64,000 nucleotides of DNA from an unicellular cyanobacterium SU2 (lineage in GTDB: Bacteria > Cyanobacteriota > Cyanobacteriia > Cyanobacteriales > Microcystaceae), in the NCBI GenBank assembly GCA_002110465.1, contig NEED01000082.1, positions 120,966 through 184,965 of the forward strand, read 5' to 3'. Under the pieces are notes generated by a model. The model saw only the letters and a program-made list of their open reading frames with translations, searched no databases and was not told the DNA's origin. A program made the position numbers and the translations under genes. Positions 18,448-28,104 of this stretch are shown here, piece after piece (position 1 is the first letter of the stretch; each line of letters begins with the position of its first letter).

Positions 18448-20190
18448 GTGAGCGATCGCCCGATTAATCTCCTACTTATTGATAATGATGCTATTTTCCG
18501 CTTAGGACTCTCAAATGTCTTAAGTAACTATTCAGATTTTCGTGTTGTCGTTCAAACAGACTTTTCCCAACCTATCCGAGAAACCCTAGACGAAGAGCAA
18601 TCTATCGATTTAATTATCTTAGACCCTGATATCCCCAATAATGCCTCACAGGGGTGGAAATTTCTCGAGGAACTTAAACAAACCTATCCCACCGTTAAAC
18701 GATGCTTGTTAACTCATTTAACGGACCCGTTGCCACTACAAACGGCTAAACAAGCTGGTGTTGAAGGTTATTGCCTAAAAGGGATCACCATAGAAGAGTT
18801 GATCGACCAACTCCGACAAATTGCTCAAGGCCAGACAGTTTGGCCGACTCTGGCTATTCCGTCGGTTGATGTCAGCCGAAAAAAACCTAAATCTCCTCAG
18901 CCATGGCTCTTACAGGGCAAACAATCAGGGTTAAAACAAATTAATGACACCATTGCTCAAATTAACCTGCGGCTCAACCAGAGCCAATTATCGTGGGTTG
19001 ACAAGGAATTTTGGAAAGGGAGAAAGCGAGAATTATTAGCCGCAAAATGGTTAGTGAACCAATTAATTCCCGTCGATGTTATTATCGTTGCCCCACCTCC
19101 AGATTCAACGCTTTCCTCAAAAGAACTCGAAAATCGGATTAATCTGTCTATATACTTGGCTGAGTCCTTAGCAACCATTCCAGGATTCAAATCACCCAAT
19201 AGCCTAGAAATTGCGAAAAATACCCTGGAAAAATCAGCGATTAACTCCAAAAATTTAACGTCAACTCCCTTGGAAATAGATATTCTTCAACCTGATAAAA
19301 GACAGGAATTAATCACCATTGTTATTCATCAATTTGGGAGAAGCTTAGAAGACTTAAAATTCATTAAAGCCGATGCCCCAGAGTTACCAAAAGATACCGG
19401 CACAATTACCCAGAGAATTTGGCAGGAATCAGCGATTAATTTCTTGGGAAAATATTGCGTATTGCCCCCAAAGATAACCTTAGAAGATCTAGAAAATATT
19501 GTCGATGACTATACCAGTTTAGTAGAAGAAGAAATCCTGGAACAAATTCCCTTTATAGATGAATTACTAAAATATTTACTGTTCGAGCAAAACCTGATGG
19601 TTGAAGGGGTTTTGTATCGTCCTCAAAGCCCTGAAGCTCGCCATAAAGCTGAGATTTTTCTTGATAATTTTATTATTCAAGTTGCCAATGGAATTGTATC
19701 TTTGATTTTAAATAACTTTTCAGAAATTGAAACAATTAAAGAAAAATTATATTTAGAAAAAATGATATCTTCTCGGGAAATTGCCAAATTTCGGAACAAC
19801 TTATCCTGGGTTTATCGTCAAGAACAATATTGGGAAGAACCACGCAATATTTTTGAAAGTAAATACCGCCTATTATTTTGGAGTGAAAAAGGAATTGAAG
19901 CCACCTTTATTCATGCCCCGCGACAAGATGAACTTAAACAACTTAAAGGAATTCCTTGGGCAGTTACCATTATCTTAGAATCCCGTGATGCCTTTGCTCC
20001 CCCATTACGTTCTGTGGTCGGATTAATTGGTCATGGCTTAGTGTATTTACTGACTCAAGTTATTGGTAGAGGATTAGGATTAATCGGTCGTGGCATCATT
20101 CAAGGAATTGGCAATAGTTTGGGGGAGAGGGGGAGAGGGGGAGAAGGCTTTGGCCGTGAGCGTCAGCCGAACGGGGAAAGAGGGAGATAG
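18448..20190 (+). CDS. Response regulator with DUF3685 output domain
   Basis: The 580-residue protein has an N-terminal receiver domain (INLLLIDNDAIFRLGL; likely phosphorylation site in IILDPDIPN; GVEGYCLKG at the K-loop). A long DUF3685 region then runs from about residue 150 to 550, a cyanobacterium/plastid-type output domain of unknown function. Near the C-terminus the hydrophobic segment SVVGLIGHGLVYLLTQVIGRGLGLIGRGIIQGIG suggests membrane association. The last roughly 20 residues are encoded by a G-rich repeat (20130-20188) resembling the 3' end of cobL. It starts 31 bases after the PerR gene and may be co-transcribed. Confidence 0.82.
   Translation: MSDRPINLLLIDNDAIFRLGLSNVLSNYSDFRVVVQTDFSQPIRETLDEEQSIDLIILDPDIPNNASQGWKFLEELKQTYPTVKRCLLTHLTDPLPLQTAKQAGVEGYCLKGITIEELIDQLRQIAQGQTVWPTLAIPSVDVSRKKPKSPQPWLLQGKQSGLKQINDTIAQINLRLNQSQLSWVDKEFWKGRKRELLAAKWLVNQLIPVDVIIVAPPPDSTLSSKELENRINLSIYLAESLATIPGFKSPNSLEIAKNTLEKSAINSKNLTSTPLEIDILQPDKRQELITIVIHQFGRSLEDLKFIKADAPELPKDTGTITQRIWQESAINFLGKYCVLPPKITLEDLENIVDDYTSLVEEEILEQIPFIDELLKYLLFEQNLMVEGVLYRPQSPEARHKAEIFLDNFIIQVANGIVSLILNNFSEIETIKEKLYLEKMISSREIAKFRNNLSWVYRQEQYWEEPRNIFESKYRLLFWSEKGIEATFIHAPRQDELKQLKGIPWAVTIILESRDAFAPPLRSVVGLIGHGLVYLLTQVIGRGLGLIGRGIIQGIGNSLGERGRGGEGFGRERQPNGERGR
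20130..20188 (+). repeat. G-rich dispersed repeat forming the 3' end of the DUF3685 gene
   Basis: A GGGGGAGA-type run is followed by GAAGGCTTTGGCCGTGAG and CGTCAGCCGAACGG, then another AG-rich run. A related in-frame segment ends cobL (29353-29405). The CAGCCGAACGG arm recurs as its reverse complement at 61367. Confidence 0.55.
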
Positions 20191-20360
20191 ACTGTATGTT
20201 AACTAGCTAAATGTTAGCCAGCTAAAGACTTGCAGGTTGTTTCCCTGTCACTTCCCCAACATCATCGTCCATAATAAAAATAAGCGTGACTTCTCGACAA
20301 AACTTGGTTATGAAAAACTGTTCTAAGCTGACCTCAGAGCAAAATCCAACGCAACAAACT

Positions 20361-22247
20361 ATGACAAAGAACGATCCAAAAACCTCAAAAGCTAAACAAC
20401 CACAGAAAAATGAACGCGCCTTAAAGGGGTGGGGTCAGCTTGTCATCGGTTGGATGCTCATTCAGTCTCTACTAATTTCTACGCCAAGTTTGTCCCAAAC
20501 CAAAACCGAAACCAAAACCGACAAAATTAGCTATAGCCAATTAATTCAGGACATAGAATCTGATCGAGTAGCCAAAGTAGAAATTGATCCTAAAGGACAA
20601 ACAGCTAAAGTTACGCTCAAAGGGCAAGGAGAAGACGAAAAACCGCAAGAAATTCCGATTTTTAAGAGTAACCTCAATGGAGAATTAATTACCAAGCTCA
20701 GAGATAATCAAGTCCCCTTTGAGATTAGTCCTTCCGCGGATAACTCAGCCGCCATTGGCTTAGTGACCAATTTAATCGTTCTTTTTCTATTATTTGCCAT
20801 TTTTCTAGCAATTTTACGACGTTCAGCCGGGGCCTCTGGTCAAGCAATGAACTTTGGCAAATCTCGCGCCCGTTTTCAAATGGAAGCCAAAACAGGAATT
20901 ACCTTTGATGCGGTAGCTGGTATTGATGAAGCCAAAGAAGAATTACAGGAAGTGGTAACGTTCCTCAAGCAACCCGAAAAATTTACCGCTATTGGGGCGA
21001 AAATCCCTAAAGGCGTGTTATTAGTAGGACCACCTGGAACCGGAAAAACCCTGTTAGCTAAAGCCATTGCCGGAGAAGCCGGGGTTCCTTTTTTTAGTAT
21101 TTCTGGATCAGAATTCGTGGAGATGTTCGTCGGTGTCGGGGCTTCACGGGTACGAGATTTATTCAAAAAAGCCAAAGAAAACGCCCCTTGTCTGATCTTT
21201 ATCGATGAAATTGATGCAGTCGGTCGTCAACGAGGAGTAGGTTATGGAGGCGGAAATGATGAACGGGAACAAACCCTGAACCAATTATTGACAGAAATGG
21301 ATGGATTTGAAGGGAATCGAGGAATTATCGTAATCGCAGCCACCAACCGCCCCGATGTCCTTGATAAAGCCTTAATGCGCCCTGGAAGGTTTGATCGTCA
21401 GGTGATTGTGGATTATCCTGACCTCAAAGGTCGTCAAGGAATTTTAGAAGTTCACGCCAGAGATAAAAAAGTAGATGAAGAGGTTTCTTTAGAAGCGATC
21501 GCCCGACGGACTCCCGGGTTTACGGGGGCAGATTTAGCCAATGTTCTCAACGAAGCGGCTATTTTTACCGCCCGCAGACGCAAACAAGCCATTACCATGA
21601 CAGAAATTAACGATGCGATAGATCGGGTGGTAGCAGGAATGGAAGGAACCCCCTTAGTCGATAGCAAGAGTAAACGGTTAATTGCCTACCATGAAATTGG
21701 TCATGCGATCGTCGGAACCTTATGCGGTGGCCATGATCCCGTGGAGAAAGTCACCCTAATTCCCAGAGGACAGGCGAAAGGGTTAACCTGGTTTACCCCA
21801 GACGAAGAATATGGACTCACTACCAGAAACCAATTATTAGCCAGAATTGCTGGTTTATTGGGAGGTAGGGCTGCTGAAGAAATGATTTTTGGTGAAGATG
21901 AAGTAACCACTGGGGCAGGAAATGATATCGAAAAAGTGACCTATTTAGCCCGACAAATGGTGACTCGTTTCGGAATGTCTGAGTTAGGATTAGTAGCCTT
22001 AGAAAATGATAATCACGATGAATCTGATTATTCTCAAGAAATTGCCAGCAAAATCGACCATCAAGTACGATATATTGTGGATTATTGCCATGATAAAGCC
22101 CAAAAAATTATACAAGAAAACCGTAATGCCATTGATCGCTTGGTAGACCTGTTAATTGATCAAGAAACCATAGAAGGAGAAGAATTTCGCCAATTATTAG
22201 AAGAATTTAAGATATCAGTTGAGCAGCCCTTAGTGATTTCCCGTTAA
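20361..22247 (+). CDS. ftsH: ATP-dependent zinc metalloprotease FtsH
   Basis: This is a membrane AAA+ protease that degrades damaged or regulatory membrane proteins; cyanobacterial FtsHs act in photosystem II repair. Order: N-terminal hydrophobic segment, a lumenal/periplasmic domain, a second membrane helix ([21 protein letters not shown]), then AAA+ with Walker A GPPGTGKT, Walker [13 protein letters not shown] and SRH residues in [17 protein letters not shown]. The peptidase domain has zinc motif HEIGH and a third ligand near [17 protein letters not shown]. The frame opens at a GTG (20286); the ATG at 20361 gives 628 residues, the usual cyanobacterial size, but the start is not certain. Which FtsH paralogue it is cannot be said. 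Confidence 0.93.
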   Translation: MTKNDPKTSKAKQPQKNERALKGWGQLVIGWMLIQSLLISTPSLSQTKTETKTDKISYSQLIQDIESDRVAKVEIDPKGQTAKVTLKGQGEDEKPQEIPIFKSNLNGELITKLRDNQVPFEISPSADNSAAIGLVTNLIVLFLLFAIFLAILRRSAGASGQAMNFGKSRARFQMEAKTGITFDAVAGIDEAKEELQEVVTFLKQPEKFTAIGAKIPKGVLLVGPPGTGKTLLAKAIAGEAGVPFFSISGSEFVEMFVGVGASRVRDLFKKAKENAPCLIFIDEIDAVGRQRGVGYGGGNDEREQTLNQLLTEMDGFEGNRGIIVIAATNRPDVLDKALMRPGRFDRQVIVDYPDLKGRQGILEVHARDKKVDEEVSLEAIARRTPGFTGADLANVLNEAAIFTARRRKQAITMTEINDAIDRVVAGMEGTPLVDSKSKRLIAYHEIGHAIVGTLCGGHDPVEKVTLIPRGQAKGLTWFTPDEEYGLTTRNQLLARIAGLLGGRAAEEMIFGEDEVTTGAGNDIEKVTYLARQMVTRFGMSELGLVALENDNHDESDYSQEIASKIDHQVRYIVDYCHDKAQKIIQENRNAIDRLVDLLIDQETIEGEEFRQLLEEFKISVEQPLVISR

Positions 22248-22352
22248 ACTGTTGTAAAATTCTGAAATTTTCTAGTTTTTTGAGTCAGCATTATGGTTTA
22301 ATTAACAATCATAAGACTGATTGTCTGAGTTCGACCTAAGATTAGTTAAACT

Positions 22353-22673
22353 ATGACCTCTCAATTGAAAGTTTTTAAACCTTCTGGTATTCTAGACGGA
22401 ACCCAAGCCGATAGTTTTCGTGAAGAAATTGTTTCTTTGGTTAAAGCCAATACCGAGATAATTCTTATTGATTTTTCTGATGTTACTTTCATGGATAGTG
22501 TCGGTTTGGGAGCATTAGTAATGTGTCTAAAAACTGTAAGAAGTTCAGGCACTAAGTTATTTCTCTGCTCGATTAATGAACAAATTAAAATTCTATTTGA
22601 ATTAACCAGTATGGACCGAGTTTTTGAAATATTTTCTAGCCAGGAAGAATTAGAGAAAAAAATAAATCAATAA
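22353..22673 (+). CDS. STAS-domain anti-sigma-factor antagonist
   Basis: The 106-residue single STAS domain contains the antagonist signature DFSDVTFMDSVGLGALV, whose Ser49 is the expected site phosphorylated by an RsbW-type kinase. Unphosphorylated antagonists sequester the kinase/anti-sigma partner. The PP2C phosphatase and RsbW-like kinase genes next to it (22716-24683) complete a partner-switching set. Confidence 0.9.
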   Translation: MTSQLKVFKPSGILDGTQADSFREEIVSLVKANTEIILIDFSDVTFMDSVGLGALVMCLKTVRSSGTKLFLCSINEQIKILFELTSMDRVFEIFSSQEELEKKINQ

Positions 22674-22715
22674 TTTAAAACAATAATAAAACCCAAAAAA
22701 TAAACTTGTTTTGAG

Positions 22716-23855
22716 TTATAAAAAATCAACTTGAATAATTGACAAGTCATCATCAAATTGCTCATTAGCATGATGGGATTTTAGAGAAGATAACAAAAGA
22801 TCTAAATTTCGTTGATGCTCAAGTTTATGGTACTTTAAAAGTTCTAAAAATTTATTCAGTCCAAAAATACAGCCATCTGCTTCTTTAATTTCATAGATAC
22901 CATCACTGAATAAGTAAAGACTAGAGCCACAATTAAGGTGTATAGATTGATCAATATAACGAGCCTCTAAAAACATCCCAATGGGAAAACCAATTGTTTT
23001 TAAATGTTTTTCGGCTGTCAGTTGGTTATTTTTTGTTTCTAATAAAACTGCCGGAGGATGACCAGCACTAGAGTAAACGAGATGACGAGTTTTAGCATTA
23101 TACACACCATACCAAATGGTAAAATATTTATCGTTTTGCTCGGTCATTTGAAAGCAACAATTAAGACCTGCTAAGACATTACTTGGCTGATAATAATTAA
23201 CCCAATTCAAATCCTTAGATCGCAGTAACTTAATGACTGATAAGGAAGGTAAAGCAGCCCTGAGACCGTGACCAGCAACATCTAAAAGATAAATAGCTAA
23301 ATGATTCTCATCTAACCAAAAATAATCAAATCCGTCTCCCCCAAGTTGACGAGAAGGAACAAAACGAGCATCAATTTGAAAAGAAAATTCAGATAAAGGT
23401 TTCGGTAAAATTGAACTAACATATTCAGCCGCTTCCGCTAATTCAGCTTCTAACAATTGTTTTTGTTCTTTTAAATCCTGACTTAATTGATGAAGTCTTA
23501 AGCCTGAGCGTACCCTAGCAATTAGCTCATTCATTTCGATGGGTTTACACAGAAAATCATCGGCCCCGGCATCTAATCCTTTGATGCGAGCTTCTATAGA
23601 GTCCAAGGCGGTAAGTAAAATAAAAAAGGTTGTGGACAATTCCGGTATGGTTTTTACTTGAGAACAAACGTCAAGGCCATTCAAGCCGGGCATAACCCAA
23701 TCACAGATAATCATCGCTGGAGTGAGTTGCTGAGCTTTTACCAAGCCATCTTCACCATTGCTTGCACAAATAACCTTATAACCACAGCGGCTTAATGTGC
23801 GTTTTAGTAACAGGCAAGTGGATTGATCATCATCAATAACAAGGATTGAAGGCAT
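22716..23855 (-). CDS. Response regulator with PP2C-type (RsbU/SpoIIE) phosphatase output
   Basis: Residues 1-120 are a receiver domain: acidic pocket VIDDD, phospho-acceptor Asp52 in CDWVMPG, switch Thr in LLTAL, Lys104 in CKPIEM. A helical linker (about 125-150, LKEQKQLLEAELAEAAEYV) leads to a SpoIIE/PP2C phosphatase domain with metal-binding Asp in LGGDGFDYF and DVAGHG, and DDDLSIIQ at the end. The predicted role is to dephosphorylate the neighbouring STAS protein when the receiver is phosphorylated. The gene is convergent with the STAS gene (43-base gap) and divergent from the RsbW-like gene. Confidence 0.9.
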   Translation of the reverse strand: MPSILVIDDDQSTCLLLKRTLSRCGYKVICASNGEDGLVKAQQLTPAMIICDWVMPGLNGLDVCSQVKTIPELSTTFFILLTALDSIEARIKGLDAGADDFLCKPIEMNELIARVRSGLRLHQLSQDLKEQKQLLEAELAEAAEYVSSILPKPLSEFSFQIDARFVPSRQLGGDGFDYFWLDENHLAIYLLDVAGHGLRAALPSLSVIKLLRSKDLNWVNYYQPSNVLAGLNCCFQMTEQNDKYFTIWYGVYNAKTRHLVYSSAGHPPAVLLETKNNQLTAEKHLKTIGFPIGMFLEARYIDQSIHLNCGSSLYLFSDGIYEIKEADGCIFGLNKFLELLKYHKLEHQRNLDLLLSSLKSHHANEQFDDDLSIIQVDFL

Positions 23856-24239
23856 AGTCTATTCTAATAAGGGGGGAAAGGGTAAAAATTCTCAAAATGA
23901 TCCTTAAAAAGGGGTCATGGAAAGATGAATACTAAGTTGAACTAAAGGTGTTAGCAATGACCGGGTGAGATCAAGATTAATTACGGACATTTGAGAAGAC
24001 AGTGAGATAATTAAAATGAGTATAGACAAAATCCTAGTATACTGAAAATGTTCAATATAAATACATAGTTATCATTCGTTGATGACGTTCTAAATGTTCT
24101 AGGTTATCAATTTTTGCTATTTAAAAATTCTTTGTATCAGAGTAAATTCCCCAGGATAAATACCTCCTTGGTTGAGAATAAAACTCGTTCTTAGCTAATA
24201 ATTTTCGACTTTGCTGATTAAACGAGAGGTTTTGGAGCA
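23856..24239. other. Divergent intergenic region between phosphatase and anti-sigma kinase genes
   Basis: This 384-base AT-rich stretch has no supported gene and only very short open frames. It should contain the promoters for both flanking genes, but no strong consensus site stands out by eye. Confidence 0.5.
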
Positions 24240-24683
24240 TTGAATGTCCTTAAACAGATTTCCTTTGAAATCCCCACTAACCTAAAAGTCTTAGAGCAAG
24301 TATTAGAGAATTTTAACCAGCTTAATCAACCTTGGATTGCTCAAAAAGACTGGTTAGAGTGTAAATTAGCCTTAGCAGAAGGATTTACCAATGCGGTTCG
24401 TCATGCTCACAGTAATTTTCCCCCAGAGACTCCCATTAAAATAGACATTACACTGAACCAGCAAAGTTTGGAAATCCGAATTATTGATTGCGGCCCGCCG
24501 TTTGATCTTAAAGGATTTCTTCAAGATACTCAAAATAGAGACCATCAGCTTTCTAGTCACGGTCAAGGTCTTCCTATCCTACAAAAAATTTCAGACCATT
24601 TAAGTTATTGTCGCATTGATGATCATCACAATTGTTTATTGATTGTCAAGAAATTTTCTACCCCTGACTCCAACTTAAATTAA
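24240..24683 (+). CDS. RsbW-like serine kinase / anti-sigma regulatory factor
   Basis: The 147-residue GHKL ATPase has N-box EGFTNAVRHAH, G1 box IIDCGPPFD and G2 box GQGLPIL. Such proteins phosphorylate STAS antagonists and/or bind a target protein. The start is a TTG at 24240 (an ATG at 24244 is out of frame); GAGAGG and GGAG lie just upstream. With 22353-22673 (STAS) and 22716-23855 (phosphatase) it forms a compact partner-switching module. No sigma factor gene is beside it, so the final target is unknown. Confidence 0.85.
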   Translation: MNVLKQISFEIPTNLKVLEQVLENFNQLNQPWIAQKDWLECKLALAEGFTNAVRHAHSNFPPETPIKIDITLNQQSLEIRIIDCGPPFDLKGFLQDTQNRDHQLSSHGQGLPILQKISDHLSYCRIDDHHNCLLIVKKFSTPDSNLN

Positions 24684-24706
24684 ATTTTTATCAAACATAT
24701 AGATAA

Positions 24707-25531
24707 ATGTCTATCCTATCTTTTATCGTTAGCTGTGAATGGCTTTCTAGCCAATTAACTAATTCTAAAATTGTTATTATTGATTGTCGTTTTCGACTAG
24801 GACAACCAGACTGGGGATATCAAGCTTATCAATCAAGTCACATCCCAGGAGCTTATTATCTCAATTTAGATCAAGATTTATCATCCCCTGTTGCTACTCA
24901 TGGGGGACGGCATCCTTTCCCCCATCTCCCTAGCTTGGCTGAAAAATTAGGGGCTATGGGCATTATCCTAGGAGAAACTCTCGTGGTGGCTTATGACGAT
25001 CTGAGATTCGCTTTTGCCGCCCGTCTTTGGTGGTTATTGCGTTATTTAGGTCATGACAAGGTGGCTTTACTTGATGGGGGGTGGCACTCTTGGCAAAAAC
25101 AAGGTTATCCCCTCAGTGATCAGCTTTCTCAACCGCGATCAGGAAACTTTGAGCCTTCACCTCATGCTGATTGGATTATTGATATTGAAGGGGTTAAAAG
25201 CCGTAAGTTCTTACCATCGGTTATTTTGATTGATTCACGCGATCGCGATCGCTATCGAGGAGAACATGAACCCATTGATCCCATTGCCGGCCATATTGAG
25301 GGGGCAGTTAATTCTCCCTGGAAGGAAGTTACTAACGATCAAGGTTATTTATTACCTTTGGTTGACCAAAAACGTCTGTGGCAAGATTATCAACAAGCAG
25401 AAGAAATTATTGTTTATTGTGGGTCTGGAGTAACTGCTTGTGTTAACCTATTTTCTTTGGCTTTAGTGGGCATTCCTAACACAAAATTATATCCAGGGGG
25501 CTGGAGTGACTGGTGTTCTTACTTAGTTTAA
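24707..25531 (+). CDS. Sulfurtransferase (two rhodanese domains)
   Basis: The 274-residue protein has an inactive-type N-terminal rhodanese domain (WLSSQLTNSKIVIIDCRF, GYQAYQSSHIPGAYYLNLDQDLS) and a C-terminal domain with the active-site loop VYCGSGVTACV. This layout fits thiosulfate or 3-mercaptopyruvate sulfurtransferases, which move sulfane sulfur to cyanide or thiols. The CGSGVT loop resembles mercaptopyruvate-type enzymes. An overlapping pair of HIP1 sites (25239-25252) lies within the gene. It begins 23 bases after the RsbW-like gene, so co-transcription is possible. Confidence 0.9.
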   Translation: MSILSFIVSCEWLSSQLTNSKIVIIDCRFRLGQPDWGYQAYQSSHIPGAYYLNLDQDLSSPVATHGGRHPFPHLPSLAEKLGAMGIILGETLVVAYDDLRFAFAARLWWLLRYLGHDKVALLDGGWHSWQKQGYPLSDQLSQPRSGNFEPSPHADWIIDIEGVKSRKFLPSVILIDSRDRDRYRGEHEPIDPIAGHIEGAVNSPWKEVTNDQGYLLPLVDQKRLWQDYQQAEEIIVYCGSGVTACVNLFSLALVGIPNTKLYPGGWSDWCSYLV

Positions 25532-25784
25532 TGGTAATCATTGGAGATTATGTCTCTCAGGTTTCTCTCATCAGTTAAAGACCTTGGATTGACTGAAAAT
25601 CCTGATTCAGAGTAATTTTTACGGTTGACTTGTGCCTTAAAGACTTTTCGCTTCAAGCTTAAATCCCTGTCTCAACAAAGGGGGAAACTTTTAAGGTAAA
25701 ATTTTAATTAAGTAAAATTGCTAAACTAGACTATTAAGCTAAAAAATTACCTTTTATTTCTAAATTATCTTAGGTTTTAATTTT

Positions 25785-26321
25785 ATGGATGCTACAAATA
25801 TTTGTATCTGTCAGAAAGAGCGTGTTTCTATATTTGTTGATGGAAATAATATGTTTTATGCCCAACAAAAAAATAGTTGGTTCTTCGATCCCAAAAGAGT
25901 TTTAGAATATTTTACTAAAGATCCTATCGTTAGTTTAGTCAATGCTTTTTGGTACACTGGCTTAAAAGATTCTCAGGATCAAAGAGGTTTTCGAGATGCA
26001 TTAATCAGTTTGGGATATACGGTAAGAACTAAAATTCTTAAGGAATATTATGATGACACATCAGGTCGTTATTCACAAAAAGCTAATCTTGATATTGAAA
26101 TTGTAGTTGATATGTTTAATACAGTCGATCAATATGATCGAGTAATTCTTTTTAGTGGAGATGGAGATTTTGAACGAGCGATTGAACTATTACGTTCTAA
26201 GAGTACCCACATTACTGTTGTCTCAACTGAGGGAATGATTGCTAGGGAATTGCGAAATGCCACTGATCGCTATATCGATCTCAATGACATTCGCCACGAT
26301 ATTGAAAAAGTTGAGCTTTGA
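25785..26321 (+). CDS. NYN-domain protein (LabA/DUF88 family)
   Basis: The 178-residue PIN-like NYN domain retains acidic residues expected of a nuclease: VSIFVDGNNMFYAQ, DIEIVVDMFN and FSGDGDFERAIELL. LabA proteins of this family affect circadian output in Synechococcus; other NYN proteins are RNases. Nuclease activity here is inference from the conserved Asp residues. It is convergent with glnB. Confidence 0.87.
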   Translation: MDATNICICQKERVSIFVDGNNMFYAQQKNSWFFDPKRVLEYFTKDPIVSLVNAFWYTGLKDSQDQRGFRDALISLGYTVRTKILKEYYDDTSGRYSQKANLDIEIVVDMFNTVDQYDRVILFSGDGDFERAIELLRSKSTHITVVSTEGMIARELRNATDRYIDLNDIRHDIEKVEL

Positions 26322-26337
26322 ACGCAGCAAATTTTCA

Positions 26338-26370
26338 GGGGGGGACTTTAATTTAAGTCCCTTGTCCCCC
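26338..26370. terminator. Hairpin between convergent NYN and glnB genes
   Basis: GGGACTT (26342-26348) pairs with AAGTCCC (26355-26361) around a 6-base loop. Flanking G and C runs can extend the stem imperfectly. Its position between two converging genes suggests a shared terminator, although no long T-run follows on either strand. Confidence 0.5.
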
Positions 26371-26377
26371 ATCTTAG

Positions 26378-27233
<856 letters not shown>

Positions 27234-27316
27234 GAAGTCTTTTCTGGTCGTCTTTCGTTCGAGGGTTTCATCCATGACCATAGTATTCTATAGCAATCCT
27301 CAATGATAGATAATAC

Positions 27317-27379
27317 ATTTCCTATTCCCTATCAACCATTAACTATTAACTGTTAACTATTCCCTATTAACTATTAACT
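27317..27379 (+). repeat. Nine-unit heptanucleotide array abutting the cobH start codon
   Basis: Nine contiguous 7-base units in exact register fill 27317-27379: ATTTCCT, ATTCCCT, ATCAACC, ATTAACT, ATTAACT, GTTAACT, ATTCCCT, ATTAACT, ATTAACT. The next base begins the ATG of cobH (27380). No Shine-Dalgarno sequence fits between array and start. Confidence 0.85.
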
Positions 27380-27994
27380 ATGATGACCCATCAACTTAAC
27401 CATCCTATTGTTGAACAGAGTTTTGCTATTATTGATGGTGAAATTGGGGAACATAATCTCAATCAATTGGAGTATGCGATCGCTCGTCGGGTTATTCATG
27501 CTACAGCCGATTTTGAGTTTATTAATTTGCTTAAATTTAGTCCTGATGCAATTAGCCAAGGGATCAATTCTTTACAAGCTAAAATCCCTATTGTTACTGA
27601 TGTCACTATGGTGAAACAAGGGATTACTACTTTAGTGAATAAAACCTTTAAAAATCCTATTATTACTGCTATAGAACAAGGGGGGGATTCTCTCCCTGGA
27701 AAAACCCGTACTGAAACCGGATTATTAAAATGTTTTGACCAATATCCTAATGCTATTTATGTGATTGGAAATGCGCCCACTGCGTTAATAGCTTTATGTC
27801 AAAAATCATCAATGTCTAACCTTAAACCCAGTTTGATTATTGGCTGCCCTGTGGGGTTTGTTTCTGTAGTAGACTCAAAACAAATATTAGCTAGAATGAT
27901 GATTCCTCAAATTAGAGTTGAAGGTCGTAAAGGCGGGTCGCCTGTTGCATCTGCTATTCTTAATGCGTTGTTGGTATTGGCCTATGAACAATAA
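27380..27994 (+). CDS. cobH: Precorrin-8X methylmutase (cobalamin synthesis)
   Basis: The 204-residue CobH/CbiC enzyme moves a methyl group from C-11 to C-12 of the corrin ring to form hydrogenobyrinate or cobyrinate. The conserved active-site His lies in RRVIHATADFEF, with further family segments TDVTMVKQGI and GCPVGFVSVVDSK. Either of two adjacent ATG codons (27380, 27383) could start it; the leader is a heptamer array with no visible ribosome binding site. cobL follows about 110 bases downstream on the same strand, separated by repeat copy D. Confidence 0.95.
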   Translation: MMTHQLNHPIVEQSFAIIDGEIGEHNLNQLEYAIARRVIHATADFEFINLLKFSPDAISQGINSLQAKIPIVTDVTMVKQGITTLVNKTFKNPIITAIEQGGDSLPGKTRTETGLLKCFDQYPNAIYVIGNAPTALIALCQKSSMSNLKPSLIIGCPVGFVSVVDSKQILARMMIPQIRVEGRKGGSPVASAILNALLVLAYEQ

Positions 27995-28020
27995 GATAAG
28001 TGGACATAATTAAACATAAA

Positions 28021-28080
28021 AAAGTTCGTACTTCGGCTTTATTTCAAAACTTTTAGGCTCTAAAGAGGTTACTCAAAAAC
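28021..28080 (+). repeat. Dispersed palindromic repeat, copy D (degenerate)
   Basis: It begins AAAGTTCGTACTTCGGCTTT and contains GGCTCTAAAGAGGTTACTCAAAAAC, a decayed form of the ends of copies A and C. It separates cobH from cobL. Confidence 0.5.
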
Positions 28081-28104
28081 TTTAAAATAAACACCAAAAA
28101 CAGT

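Noticed and set aside
27995..28104. Possible cobalamin riboswitch before cobL
   Set aside because: The gap is filled by a decayed dispersed repeat; no B12-box-like sequence was found here or before cobH.
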